Shown here piece after piece: positions 1 through 5,539 of a stretch of DNA of 5,539 nucleotides. The notes beneath the pieces are model-generated. The model ran no database searches and was not told where the DNA came from. It was given only the letters and a program-made list of their open reading frames with translations. Source of the stretch: Dethiobacter sp. (GTDB lineage Bacteria > Bacillota > Dethiobacteria > DTU022); NCBI GenBank assembly GCA_018333405.1, contig JAGXSR010000111.1, positions 1 through 5,539 of the forward strand. The letters are read 5' to 3'. Numbering within the stretch: position 1 is the stretch's first letter; every line of letters begins with the position of its first letter. Made by a program: the position numbers and the translations under genes.

Positions 1-601
1 AGTAGATATCATCGATCAACAAAACTCTGGCCGGAATAAAGCGCCGGCTGGATACGGAAAAAGCGCCGGCCATATTGGCTCTTCTTTGCGGGCGGGATAA
101 TCCGGTTTGGGCAGGCGTAGCCCTGGCTTTTTTCAGTAGCGGCACCATAGGTAAGCCCATCTCCCGGGCGACATATCGGGCAAGCAATTTGCTTTGGTTG
201 TACCCCCGGTCCCTCTCGCGCAAGCGGTGCAGCGGCAGCGGAACCACCAGATCCAAAGGCCATCGGGCTTCCTTGACTAAAAGCTGCCCCAGCCATCCGC
301 CCAGCGGACGGGATAGCCGGCGACCACCCTCATATTTTAGCTGGTGCAGCAGCTTCCGCCATTCTCCCTGATACCAGGAGACGGCATATAAGCCATTCAG
401 GAGAGGTTCGGGTTTACAGCTGCATTTTTCGGCGGATATACGCTGTTCGCAACAGGGGCAAAGCAGGCCGGCCGGTGAGAACCGGCATTGGCAACGTGAA
501 CAAAGTGGCATTCCCTCTCCGGAGGTCAGCAGAGCTCGGCAAAGCAAGCAGCGTGGCGGGTAAACTATTTTCCATAAAATATCTGTCCAGGCAATACTCA
601 A
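1..601 (-). CDS. comFC: ComFC-type competence protein / phosphoribosyltransferase-like protein, C-terminus cut by window edge
   Basis: ComFC proteins are cytoplasmic PRTase-fold proteins needed for efficient natural transformation in Bacillus subtilis and its relatives; they are thought to act on incoming single-stranded DNA with the ComFA helicase. I translated 200 codons off the left edge. The N-terminus carries a zinc-ribbon-like cysteine cluster (CLLC at residues 18-21, CSRC at 34-37, CPCC at 48-51, CSC at 60-62). A conserved core follows: LHQLKYEGGR (85-94), DLVVPLPLHRLRERDRGYNQSK (117-138), QTGLSRPQRRAN (165-176). The PRPP-loop start VLLIDDIY (193-200) runs into the edge. Family members have about 230-240 residues, so roughly 30-40 are missing. 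TTG at 601-599 was chosen because GGAGGG lies 9 bases upstream and no ATG lies nearer than residue 31. It starts 28 bases after the recD2 stop with no terminator between, so it is probably cotranscribed with recD2. The family call is firm; the exact start is less so. Confidence 0.92.
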   Translation of the reverse strand, partial: MSIAWTDILWKIVYPPRCLLCRALLTSGEGMPLCSRCQCRFSPAGLLCPCCEQRISAEKCSCKPEPLLNGLYAVSWYQGEWRKLLHQLKYEGGRRLSRPLGGWLGQLLVKEARWPLDLVVPLPLHRLRERDRGYNQSKLLARYVAREMGLPMVPLLKKARATPAQTGLSRPQRRANMAGAFSVSSRRFIPARVLLIDDIY

Positions 602-610
602 CAGCCTGAT

Positions 611-616
611 CCCTCC
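611..616 (-). promoter_or_regulatory. Ribosome binding site deciding the TTG start of comFC
   Basis: GGAGGG on the minus strand lies 9 bases before TTG 601-599. The adjacent in-frame CTG (604-602) would sit too close, with a 6-base gap, and is a rarer start codon. The site lies in the 28-base gap after the recD2 stop codon, which fits separate initiation on a shared message. Confidence 0.7.
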
Positions 617-629
617 AAAGTATAGCCGG

Positions 630-2831
630 TCAGGATCCGGCGAAGCAAACATCCTGTAAGCGGCCATCTAAATAACTAAAACGATTCTCCGCCTTGTTGT
701 TATGAACAGCGATGGCCAGGGCTTTTTTCGTCCCTACCAGGACAGCCATTTTACGGGCCCGGGTGATCCCGGTATATAGAAGGTTGCGCTGCAGAAGCAG
801 ATAGTGCTGGGTGATGACCGGCATGATCACTACCGGGTACTCGCTGCCCTGGCTTTTATGTACTGAAACCGCGTAGGAGAGCACCAATTCATCCAGTTCA
901 CTGAAATCATATTGGACCAGGCGATCAGTGGATGATTCCCGGAAAGTAACCACCAACTCGCCTGCCTCCAGATCCAACTCTGCAACCATGCCGATATCCC
1001 CGTTGTAGACCTCTTTCTGATAATTGTTACGCACCTGCATCACCTTATCGCCCAAGCGAAAGACCGTCCCTTTTACGTTGATTTCAGGCTTATGCCTCCC
1101 CTTGGGATTGATTGCTTTCTGCAAAAGCACATTTAATCGCTCCACACCCGCTTCTGTGCGCCGCATCGGAGTGATCACCTGTATATCACGAAGCGGATCG
1201 TAAGGGCCATATCCGGGAATCCTTTCCAAACACAATTCAACAACCAGAGCAGCTACCCGCTCCGGTTCTTCTTCCGCAATAAAAAAGAAGTCTTTATCTT
1301 TTTTATTTAATAAAGGCATTTCGCCCTGGTTGATCCGGTGAGCATTGACAATGATCATACTTTCCCGGGCCTGGCGGAAGATATGCAGCAGGCGGACAAA
1401 AGGAACTGTGCCTGAGTTAATCAGATCTTTGAGGACATTTCCCGCCCCTACTGCCGGAAGCTGGTCCACGTCTCCGACTATAATCAGCCGACAGCCTTCG
1501 GGGATCGCCTTGACCAGGTTGAACATCAAAAGCAGATCCACCATGGAGGCTTCGTCGATAATAATCACCCGGGCCTCCACCGGGTTATCTTCATGCCGCT
1601 GAAACTTAAACCCCTCGCTTTCTGTAAACGAATATTCCAGAAGCCGGTGTATAGTAAAGGCCTCCTCACCGGTAGCCTCAGTAACCCGCTTGGCGGCACG
1701 ACCGGTAGGCGCCGCCAGCAGCACTTTCTGCTTAAGAGAATGAAACAGGGACAACAGAGCTTTAATCGTCGTAGTCTTACCTGTTCCTGGTCCCCCGGTA
1801 ATCACCAGAACCCCGGCTGTGAGCGACTGCTCAAGCACCTGAATCTGCTCCGCAACCAGGCGGGTAGCGCTGCGTCCGGCAGCGCGATCAAGCGCCTCTT
1901 TGGCCTCCCGCTCAGTCCACTGCTGTGATGCCGATACCATCTGTTTTAAGCGCCGGGCTACCCCTAACTCAGCATAATAAAACGGCGCGTAGTAGACGAC
2001 AACGCCTGCGGGGCATTGGTCCAGATAGATCCGTTTCTCGTGCTCCAAGGCTTGCAGCTGCAGATCCAACTGGCATAAATGCGATTGCGCCGGCGATAAT
2101 CCGAGCAACTCCTGAACTTTTTCAAACAGCTGCTCCCGGGGCAGGAACACGTGTCCCTGGTTTGAGGCCTGGTTTAAAGCAAAGACAATCGCTGCTTTAA
2201 CCCGCTCCGGGGAATCTTCCGGAAGTCCCATCCGGCAGGCAATCTGATCCGCTGTTTTAAAACCGATGCCGAAGACTTCATCGGCCAGCCGGTAAGGATT
2301 TTCTTTAACCCGATCGATGGTCTGGGCGCCGAATTGTCTGTACAGGCGCATGGAGTTCCCCACACCTATACCATAACTTTGCAGAAAGACCATCACATTC
2401 TGTAACTGTTTATAGTTCCGGAAGCTGTTTATGATCTGTTTGGACTTTTTGCTGCCAATACCTTCCACTTCCTGCAGGCGGTGTGGCTCTTTTTCCAGGA
2501 TCTCCAGAGTGCTCAAACCCAGATGTCTGACTATACGTTTGGCCATGACCGGCCCGACTCCTTTGATTAAACCAGAGGAGAGATAGCGTGTCAGACCATC
2601 CACCGTGGCCGGTATCAGGCGCTCCCAATTCTCCACGACCAGCTGCTGACCAAATCGTGGGTGCAGCTGCCATTGCCCGGTGATGGAAAGGCTTTCACCT
2701 TCGGTGAGTTGAGGAAAATTTCCGACAAATGTGATCTGTCCACCGGCACGGCAGCGTAAAATACCGACCAGATAACAACTTTCGCTGTTGTAATATCTGA
2801 TTTTTTCCAGAATACCATCTGCCTGTTCCAA
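630..2831 (-). CDS. recD2: RecD2-type ATP-dependent 5'-3' DNA helicase (RecD/TraA family)
   Basis: RecD2 is a superfamily 1B DNA helicase found in bacteria that mostly lack RecBCD; it acts in DNA repair and replication-fork maintenance. Numbered from the TTG at 2831 the protein has 733 residues, the usual family length. An N-terminal beta-rich domain is followed by helix-hairpin-helix motifs (GLIKGVGPVMAKRIV about 87-101, EVEGIGSKKSKQI 121-133, DEVFGIGFKTADQIA 184-198). The helicase core has Walker A GGPGTGKTTT (346-355), motif Ia APTGRAAKRVTEATG (374-388), Walker B IIIDEASMVD (423-432), motif III GDVDQLPAVGAG (453-464), motif IV around FRQARESMIIVNAHRINQG (485-503), motif V YAVSVHKSQGSEYP (653-666) and motif VI LLYTGITRARK (684-694). 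All catalytic motifs look intact. An in-frame TTG at 2852 would add seven residues, but AGGAGG lies inside that stretch, 8 bases before TTG 2831, so the later start is preferred. It follows metK by 48 bases with no terminator. Confidence 0.97.
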   Translation of the reverse strand: MEQADGILEKIRYYNSESCYLVGILRCRAGGQITFVGNFPQLTEGESLSITGQWQLHPRFGQQLVVENWERLIPATVDGLTRYLSSGLIKGVGPVMAKRIVRHLGLSTLEILEKEPHRLQEVEGIGSKKSKQIINSFRNYKQLQNVMVFLQSYGIGVGNSMRLYRQFGAQTIDRVKENPYRLADEVFGIGFKTADQIACRMGLPEDSPERVKAAIVFALNQASNQGHVFLPREQLFEKVQELLGLSPAQSHLCQLDLQLQALEHEKRIYLDQCPAGVVVYYAPFYYAELGVARRLKQMVSASQQWTEREAKEALDRAAGRSATRLVAEQIQVLEQSLTAGVLVITGGPGTGKTTTIKALLSLFHSLKQKVLLAAPTGRAAKRVTEATGEEAFTIHRLLEYSFTESEGFKFQRHEDNPVEARVIIIDEASMVDLLLMFNLVKAIPEGCRLIIVGDVDQLPAVGAGNVLKDLINSGTVPFVRLLHIFRQARESMIIVNAHRINQGEMPLLNKKDKDFFFIAEEEPERVAALVVELCLERIPGYGPYDPLRDIQVITPMRRTEAGVERLNVLLQKAINPKGRHKPEINVKGTVFRLGDKVMQVRNNYQKEVYNGDIGMVAELDLEAGELVVTFRESSTDRLVQYDFSELDELVLSYAVSVHKSQGSEYPVVIMPVITQHYLLLQRNLLYTGITRARKMAVLVGTKKALAIAVHNNKAENRFSYLDGRLQDVCFAGS

Positions 2832-2836
2832 AGCTT

Positions 2837-2852
2837 TTGCCTCCTGAGGCAA
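2837..2852 (-). promoter_or_regulatory. recD2 ribosome binding site inside a small hairpin
   Basis: On the minus strand a perfect 6-base inverted repeat (TTGCCT / AGGCAA) encloses the tetraloop CAGG. The AGGAGG Shine-Dalgarno sequence (2845-2840) falls partly in the loop and partly in the 3' arm. It lies 8 bases before TTG 2831 and decides that start over the in-frame TTG at 2852. The hairpin is followed by AAGC rather than a T-run, so it is not an intrinsic terminator. Pairing of the site in vivo is an inference. Confidence 0.6.
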
Positions 2853-2879
2853 TCAGACTTTTTGATAGCTCAACTGTAA

Positions 2880-4067
2880 TCACAGTGCTTCCTTAAGCAA
2901 ATCTGCTTTGTCAACACGCTCCCAGGTCAGATCCAACTCTGAGCGTCCAAAATGGCCGTAGGCGGCAACCTGCTGATAAATAGGGCGGCAAAGATCAAGG
3001 CTTTCAATAATCGCCTGCGGACGCAAGTCAAAATGTTTACGGACCAATTCCTCGATCCGAACCGACGGAATAACTTCAGTGCCGAAAGTTTCCACCAGCA
3101 AAGAAACCGGATGAGCCACGCCGATAGCGTAGGCTACCTGAAGCTGACATTTTCGGGCCAACCCGGCAGCGACAATGTTTTTAGCCACATGGCGGGCGGC
3201 GTAGGCTGCGGAACGGTCAACCTTGGTCGGATCCTTTCCTGAAAAAGCGCCTCCGCCGTGAGGCGCAGAACCGCCATATGTATCCACGATAATTTTTCGT
3301 CCGGTCAGACCGGCATCTCCCTGCGGGCCGCCTACGACAAAGCGACCGGTCGGGTTTACCAGATAGCGGGTATCCGCGGCCACCAGTTCAGGAGGGATAA
3401 TTTCACGCACCACATTTTTAATTATATCCGCCTCAATCTGCTCCAAGGTCACTTCCTCGCTGTGCTGAGCGGAAATTACCACTGTTTGCACCTGGACAGG
3501 ACGGCCATCGCGGTATGCTACAGTTACCTGGGATTTACCGTCAGGGCGAAGGTAAGGCAACAGGCCCTGCTTACGCACCTGAGCCAGCCGGCGCACCAGT
3601 TTGTGGGCTAAAGATATGGGCAGAGGCATCAGCTCCGGGGTTTCATCACAGGCAAAACCGACCATCATCCCCTGATCCCCGGCGCCGATCAGATCAAAAC
3701 GGTCCACAGAGCAGCCGGCTTTTTTTTCTAATGCTTCATTTACGCCTTGGGCGATATCCGGCGACTGTTCATCAATAGAGGTTAAGACTGCACAGGTATC
3801 ACCATCAAAACCGTACTTAGCCCGGGTATAGCCTATCTCCTTTATCTTCTCCCGGACAATTTTCGGCATATCGACATAACATTGTGTGCTAATCTCGCCA
3901 CACACCAAGACCAAACCGGTAGTAACCATGGTTTCCGCAGCAACCCGAGCCAGGGGGTCCTGAGCAATGATATTGTCCAGGATGGCATCAGATATTTGAT
4001 CGGCCAGTTTATCGGGATGTCCTTCGGTTACAGATTCTGAAGTAAAATAATAGGTGCTGGAATGCAT
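2880..4067 (-). CDS. metK: S-adenosylmethionine synthetase (methionine adenosyltransferase)
   Basis: MetK makes S-adenosylmethionine from methionine and ATP, releasing phosphate and pyrophosphate; it is cytosolic, normally a tetramer, and supplies nearly all methyl groups in the cell. The 395-residue protein has the full family length. Visible signatures are SESVTEGHPDKLADQISDAI (10-29) with the catalytic His17, the ATP-binding hexapeptide GAGDQG (128-133) continuing into MMVGFA, and the glycine- and lysine-rich phosphate loop GGGAFSGKDPTKVDRSAAY (271-289), with DTYGG at 262-266. No key residue appears missing. ATG 4067 is strongly supported: AGGAGG (4080-4075) stands 7 bases upstream and the N-terminus aligns with the family. 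A SAM-I riboswitch and terminator precede the gene, so its product's main metabolite should repress it. No terminator separates it from recD2, 48 bases downstream. Confidence 0.99.
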   Translation of the reverse strand: MHSSTYYFTSESVTEGHPDKLADQISDAILDNIIAQDPLARVAAETMVTTGLVLVCGEISTQCYVDMPKIVREKIKEIGYTRAKYGFDGDTCAVLTSIDEQSPDIAQGVNEALEKKAGCSVDRFDLIGAGDQGMMVGFACDETPELMPLPISLAHKLVRRLAQVRKQGLLPYLRPDGKSQVTVAYRDGRPVQVQTVVISAQHSEEVTLEQIEADIIKNVVREIIPPELVAADTRYLVNPTGRFVVGGPQGDAGLTGRKIIVDTYGGSAPHGGGAFSGKDPTKVDRSAAYAARHVAKNIVAAGLARKCQLQVAYAIGVAHPVSLLVETFGTEVIPSVRIEELVRKHFDLRPQAIIESLDLCRPIYQQVAAYGHFGRSELDLTWERVDKADLLKEAL

Positions 4068-4088
4068 ATTTTCGCCTCCTGTTGTTAG

Positions 4089-4118
4089 AAAAAAATTAAA
4101 CCTCTGCGTAAGAGGTTT
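4089..4118 (-). terminator. Rho-independent terminator of the metK SAM riboswitch
   Basis: Minus-strand AAACCTCT pairs with AGAGGTTT (8 base pairs) around the loop TACGC, followed by AA and seven T residues. It lies between the SAM-I aptamer and the metK ribosome binding site. Its 5' arm overlaps the sequence used by the competing antiterminator, so it should form when SAM is bound and stop transcription before metK. It may also end messages arriving from fabZ. Confidence 0.92.
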
Positions 4119-4133
4119 TTTTAAGACCTCTCA
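4109..4133 (-). promoter_or_regulatory. Antiterminator helix of the SAM riboswitch
   Basis: Minus-strand TGAGAGGT (4133-4126) can pair with ACCTCTTA (4116-4109), giving 8 pairs with one G-T wobble. The first arm reuses six bases of the 3' strand of aptamer helix P1, and the second uses six bases of the terminator's 5' arm. It is therefore mutually exclusive with both, the classic OFF-switch arrangement: low SAM forms this helix and lets metK be transcribed. The pairing is seen in the sequence; the behaviour is inferred from the S-box family. Confidence 0.85.
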
Positions 4134-4233
4134 TCTCTCCGGAGTTTACTTCACCGGCGGCAATTAGCACCATAGCCGTCAGGCTGGTTGCCGGGATTCA
4201 TCGGGGCCACCCCTCCTCCGCTCTCGATAAGAG
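4128..4233 (-). promoter_or_regulatory. SAM-I (S-box) riboswitch aptamer controlling metK
   Basis: The minus strand shows the S-box consensus in order. P1 5' strand is CTCTTATC (4233-4226) and its 3' strand is GATGAGAG (4135-4128), giving 8 pairs with one wobble. Between them are the P2 block GGAGGAGGGGTGGCCCC, the kink-turn-region GATGAA, CCCGGCAACC, helix P3 (AGCC / GGCT around TGAC), the highly conserved GGTGCTAATT, and a short P4 (CGG / CCG). The length of about 106 bases is normal. S-boxes bind S-adenosylmethionine and, through the terminator just downstream, shut off methionine and SAM genes when SAM is plentiful. Sitting before metK, this one gives product feedback. The P2 loop reads GTGG rather than the commoner CTGG, apparently compensated in the 3-4 joining region. 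Confidence 0.97.
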
Positions 4234-4256
4234 AAAAACTATTCAATTTCTGCTTT

Positions 4257-4285
4257 AAAATACACCAATTCACGCTCATTGTCAA
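4257..4285 (-). promoter_or_regulatory. Vegetative (sigma-A type) promoter for the metK leader
   Basis: The -35 box TTGACA (4285-4280) is a perfect consensus match, followed by a 17-base spacer and TATTTT (4262-4257), which matches TATAAT at four of six positions. Initiation would fall near 4250, about 17 bases before riboswitch helix P1, as expected for an S-box leader. The -35 box contains the fabZ stop codon TGA (4284-4282), so the promoter begins within the upstream gene. Confidence 0.82.
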
Positions 4286-4752
4286 TCGGTGATTTTACTC
4301 TCCTTCTCCGTCACAGCAAACCAGATCTCACCCGCAGCCGCCAGTTTACCGTCCACCCGGGCCTCGCCGGCTCCCTTGCCGAATCCGCCACGAACCTTAG
4401 TCAGCACCACAGACAGATCCAGGCGATCACCGGGACGGACAACCTGTTTAAACCGAAAATTGTCAATCCCTGCGAACAAAGCCAGCTTGTTTCGGTGCTG
4501 CTCCTGGCTGAGCACAGCCATAGCCCCAACCTGAGCCAGAGCTTCTATGATCAGCACTCCCGGCATAACCGGCTCCCCGGGGAAATGACCCTGGAAAAAC
4601 GGCTCGTTGAGGGAAATGTTTTTGTAACCGGCCGCACGTTCACCGGGCACCAATGCGGTGATCCGATCAATGAGCAAAAACGGATAACGGTGGGGCAAAA
4701 CAGACATGATCTCTTTAGCGCTTAATTCATCCACCTGGCCATCACCATCCAT
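4282..4752 (-). CDS. fabZ: 3-hydroxyacyl-[acyl-carrier-protein] dehydratase FabZ
   Basis: FabZ dehydrates 3-hydroxyacyl-ACP to trans-2-enoyl-ACP in type II fatty-acid elongation, in the cytosol, as a hot-dog-fold dimer or hexamer. The 156-residue product shows the family signature LPHRYPFLLIDRI (19-31), then GHFPGEPVMPGVLIIEALAQ (55-74) with catalytic His56 and Glu70, and DNFRFKQVVRPGD (97-109). It is slightly longer than the usual 140-150 residues, with a short acidic N-terminal extension. The ATG at 4752 has a poor ribosome binding site, and an in-frame GTG at codon 7 is a possible but equally unsupported start. The ATG lies 9 bases after the upstream phosphoribosyltransferase stop, so translation may be coupled. 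No terminator follows the gene; the metK promoter overlaps its stop codon. Confidence 0.97.
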   Translation of the reverse strand: MDGDGQVDELSAKEIMSVLPHRYPFLLIDRITALVPGERAAGYKNISLNEPFFQGHFPGEPVMPGVLIIEALAQVGAMAVLSQEQHRNKLALFAGIDNFRFKQVVRPGDRLDLSVVLTKVRGGFGKGAGEARVDGKLAAAGEIWFAVTEKESKITD

Positions 4753-4761
4753 TGTCTCAGA

Positions 4762-5403
4762 TTAGCTGCAGTTGAATACGCGATGCATAATGCGGATTAC
4801 TTCTGTATCGTCAACCTGGCTGAAGTCACCATAGAATTGCCCGACCGCAGAAAATATGGCGGGCGATTCCAGGCAATACAGTTGGTCTACCTCCAATCGC
4901 AGGACGGCGAGCGTCTCAGGCGGACCGACCGGTACCGCCAGGACCAGCTCCGCCGGTTTATGCCTGCGCACACTTCTCAATGCCGCCTTGATCGTAAACC
5001 CGGTGGCTACACCATCGTCCACCACCAGAACAATTCTGTCGTTAAGTATAGGCGGTTTATTTTCTCCACGGTATAGAGTTAAGCGGCGCTGAATTTCGAG
5101 CCGCCCGCTTTCCGCAGCTCGCTCGATGTACTCCGGAGATATGCCCTGTTGCCTGATCAAAATATCGTTCAATAACAAAAACCCGTCGGCGGTTACCGCG
5201 CCGATAGCCAGCTCCGGTTGGTAAGGAGAGCTTATTTTCCGGGAAATAATCAGGTCGAGCCGGCCACCGAGATAATCCCATACCGGTTCGGCAACGATCA
5301 CCCCGCCCCGGGGAACCGACAGGATCAGCGGTTCTTTATCCCTGTAGCGTGACAGTTTCTCCGCCAACAACTCCCCCGCCTGACGGCGATTTTTAAATAT
5401 CAT
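4762..5403 (-). CDS. Predicted phosphoribosyltransferase, COG1926 type, substrate unknown
   Basis: This 213-residue protein has the type I phosphoribosyltransferase fold signature. The PRPP-binding loop is IVLVVDDGVATGFTIKAAL (124-142), with the acidic pair Asp129-Asp130. Other marks typical of the COG1926 group are LILSVPRGGVIVAEPV (26-41), the RKI stretch at 55-57, PELAIGAV (63-70) and the C-terminal GQFYGDFSQVDD (188-199). Some family members are fused to a hydrolase domain; this one stands alone at the normal single-domain length. No signal peptide or membrane segment is apparent. The biological substrate of the family is not established, so no pathway is assigned. ATG 5403 is the first start after an in-frame TGA nine bases upstream; the ribosome binding site (GGAG about 11 bases upstream) is weak. 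Its stop lies 9 bases before fabZ, implying one transcription unit. Confidence 0.9.
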   Translation of the reverse strand: MIFKNRRQAGELLAEKLSRYRDKEPLILSVPRGGVIVAEPVWDYLGGRLDLIISRKISSPYQPELAIGAVTADGFLLLNDILIRQQGISPEYIERAAESGRLEIQRRLTLYRGENKPPILNDRIVLVVDDGVATGFTIKAALRSVRRHKPAELVLAVPVGPPETLAVLRLEVDQLYCLESPAIFSAVGQFYGDFSQVDDTEVIRIMHRVFNCS

Positions 5404-5446
5404 CCGAGTTCAGTCTCCACTCGAGCAAAGTTATTCTTTCAGGTAA

Positions 5447-5476
5447 ATAATACTATATTTCCCCCCGGACAAGCAA
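5447..5476 (-). promoter_or_regulatory. Possible promoter for the phosphoribosyltransferase-fabZ unit
   Basis: Minus-strand TTGCTT (5476-5471) and TATTAT (5452-5447) are separated by 18 bases, giving four and five consensus matches. Initiation would leave an untranslated leader of roughly 35-40 bases before ATG 5403. The spacer holds a run of six G residues. The surrounding DNA is A/T-rich, so chance matches are likely and this is only a candidate. Confidence 0.4.
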
Positions 5477-5539
5477 ATGAAAAATCCTTAAAAGCTCAAA
5501 AAGTCGTAAACCGTTCCGACAGCTGACGTCAGGGGCGAA

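Noticed and set aside
9..371. Frames of 95 and 98 codons near the left edge, one on each strand
   Set aside because: Both overlap the comFC frame, which reads with clear family motifs from 601 to the edge and has no stop codon within the window.
1345..2200. Several plus-strand open frames opposite recD2 (for example 1345-1602, 1593-1928, 1925-2200)
   Set aside because: They lie wholly antisense to a helicase gene whose motifs are intact across this span, and their translations show no recognisable domain and no consistent ribosome binding sites.
2837..2852. The TTGCCT / AGGCAA hairpin as a terminator between metK and recD2
   Set aside because: The stem is only 6 pairs with no T-run after it on the minus strand, and it contains the recD2 ribosome binding site, so a translational effect is more likely.
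2952..3778. Plus-strand open frames opposite metK
   Set aside because: They are antisense to conserved MetK signatures and their translations are low-complexity or motif-free, as expected from shadows of a constrained gene.
4279..4725. A 148-codon plus-strand frame mirroring almost all of fabZ
   Set aside because: FabZ on the minus strand carries its full active-site signature; the mirror frame has no family features.
5520..5527. The palindrome TGACGTCA near the right edge as an operator
   Set aside because: A single 8-base palindrome with no second copy and no clear relation to a promoter is not enough evidence.
5477..5539. Two short minus-strand frames open at the right edge (ending at 5488 and 5453) that might be the tail of an upstream gene
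   Set aside because: Only some 16-28 codons are visible in either frame and neither shows a recognisable motif, so neither can be chosen; the stretch could also be non-coding.

Overview
This looks like a chromosomal window from a Gram-positive anaerobe of the Clostridia type, perhaps in the broad Peptococcaceae / Desulfotomaculum-like range. That placement is an inference. It rests on a SAM-I (S-box) riboswitch with an intrinsic terminator ahead of metK, a RecD2-type (not RecBCD-type) RecD, a ComFC competence protein, strong AGGAGG-type ribosome binding sites and two TTG starts. No species can be named from this sequence. Every gene I can support lies on the minus strand, so transcription runs from high to low coordinates.

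In transcription order, about 135 bases at the right edge hold only a tentative promoter. Then come a free-standing predicted phosphoribosyltransferase of the COG1926 type (5403-4762) and, 9 bases later, fabZ (4752-4282), the fatty-acid dehydratase. A consensus-like promoter (TTGACA, 17-base spacer, TATTTT) begins inside the last bases of fabZ; its -35 box contains the fabZ stop codon. It drives a leader with a SAM-I aptamer (4233-4128), an antiterminator (4133-4109) and a Rho-independent terminator (4118-4089), followed by metK (4067-2880). Then follow recD2 (2831-630, TTG start, ribosome binding site held in a small hairpin) and comFC (601 to the window edge, TTG start, C-terminus missing).

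Functionally there are two probable transcription units. The first couples a phosphoribosyltransferase of unknown substrate with FabZ. The second starts with SAM-repressed metK, and with no visible terminator or new promoter between genes it probably continues through the RecD2 helicase and ComFC. If so, a DNA-repair helicase and a DNA-uptake accessory protein sit downstream of a methionine/SAM-responsive switch. I see no mobile element, CRISPR array, tRNA, rRNA or long repeat. The genes are ordinary housekeeping families, and I found no new biological system. The points worth a second look are regulatory: the switch architecture, its possible reach over recD2-comFC, and read-through from fabZ.
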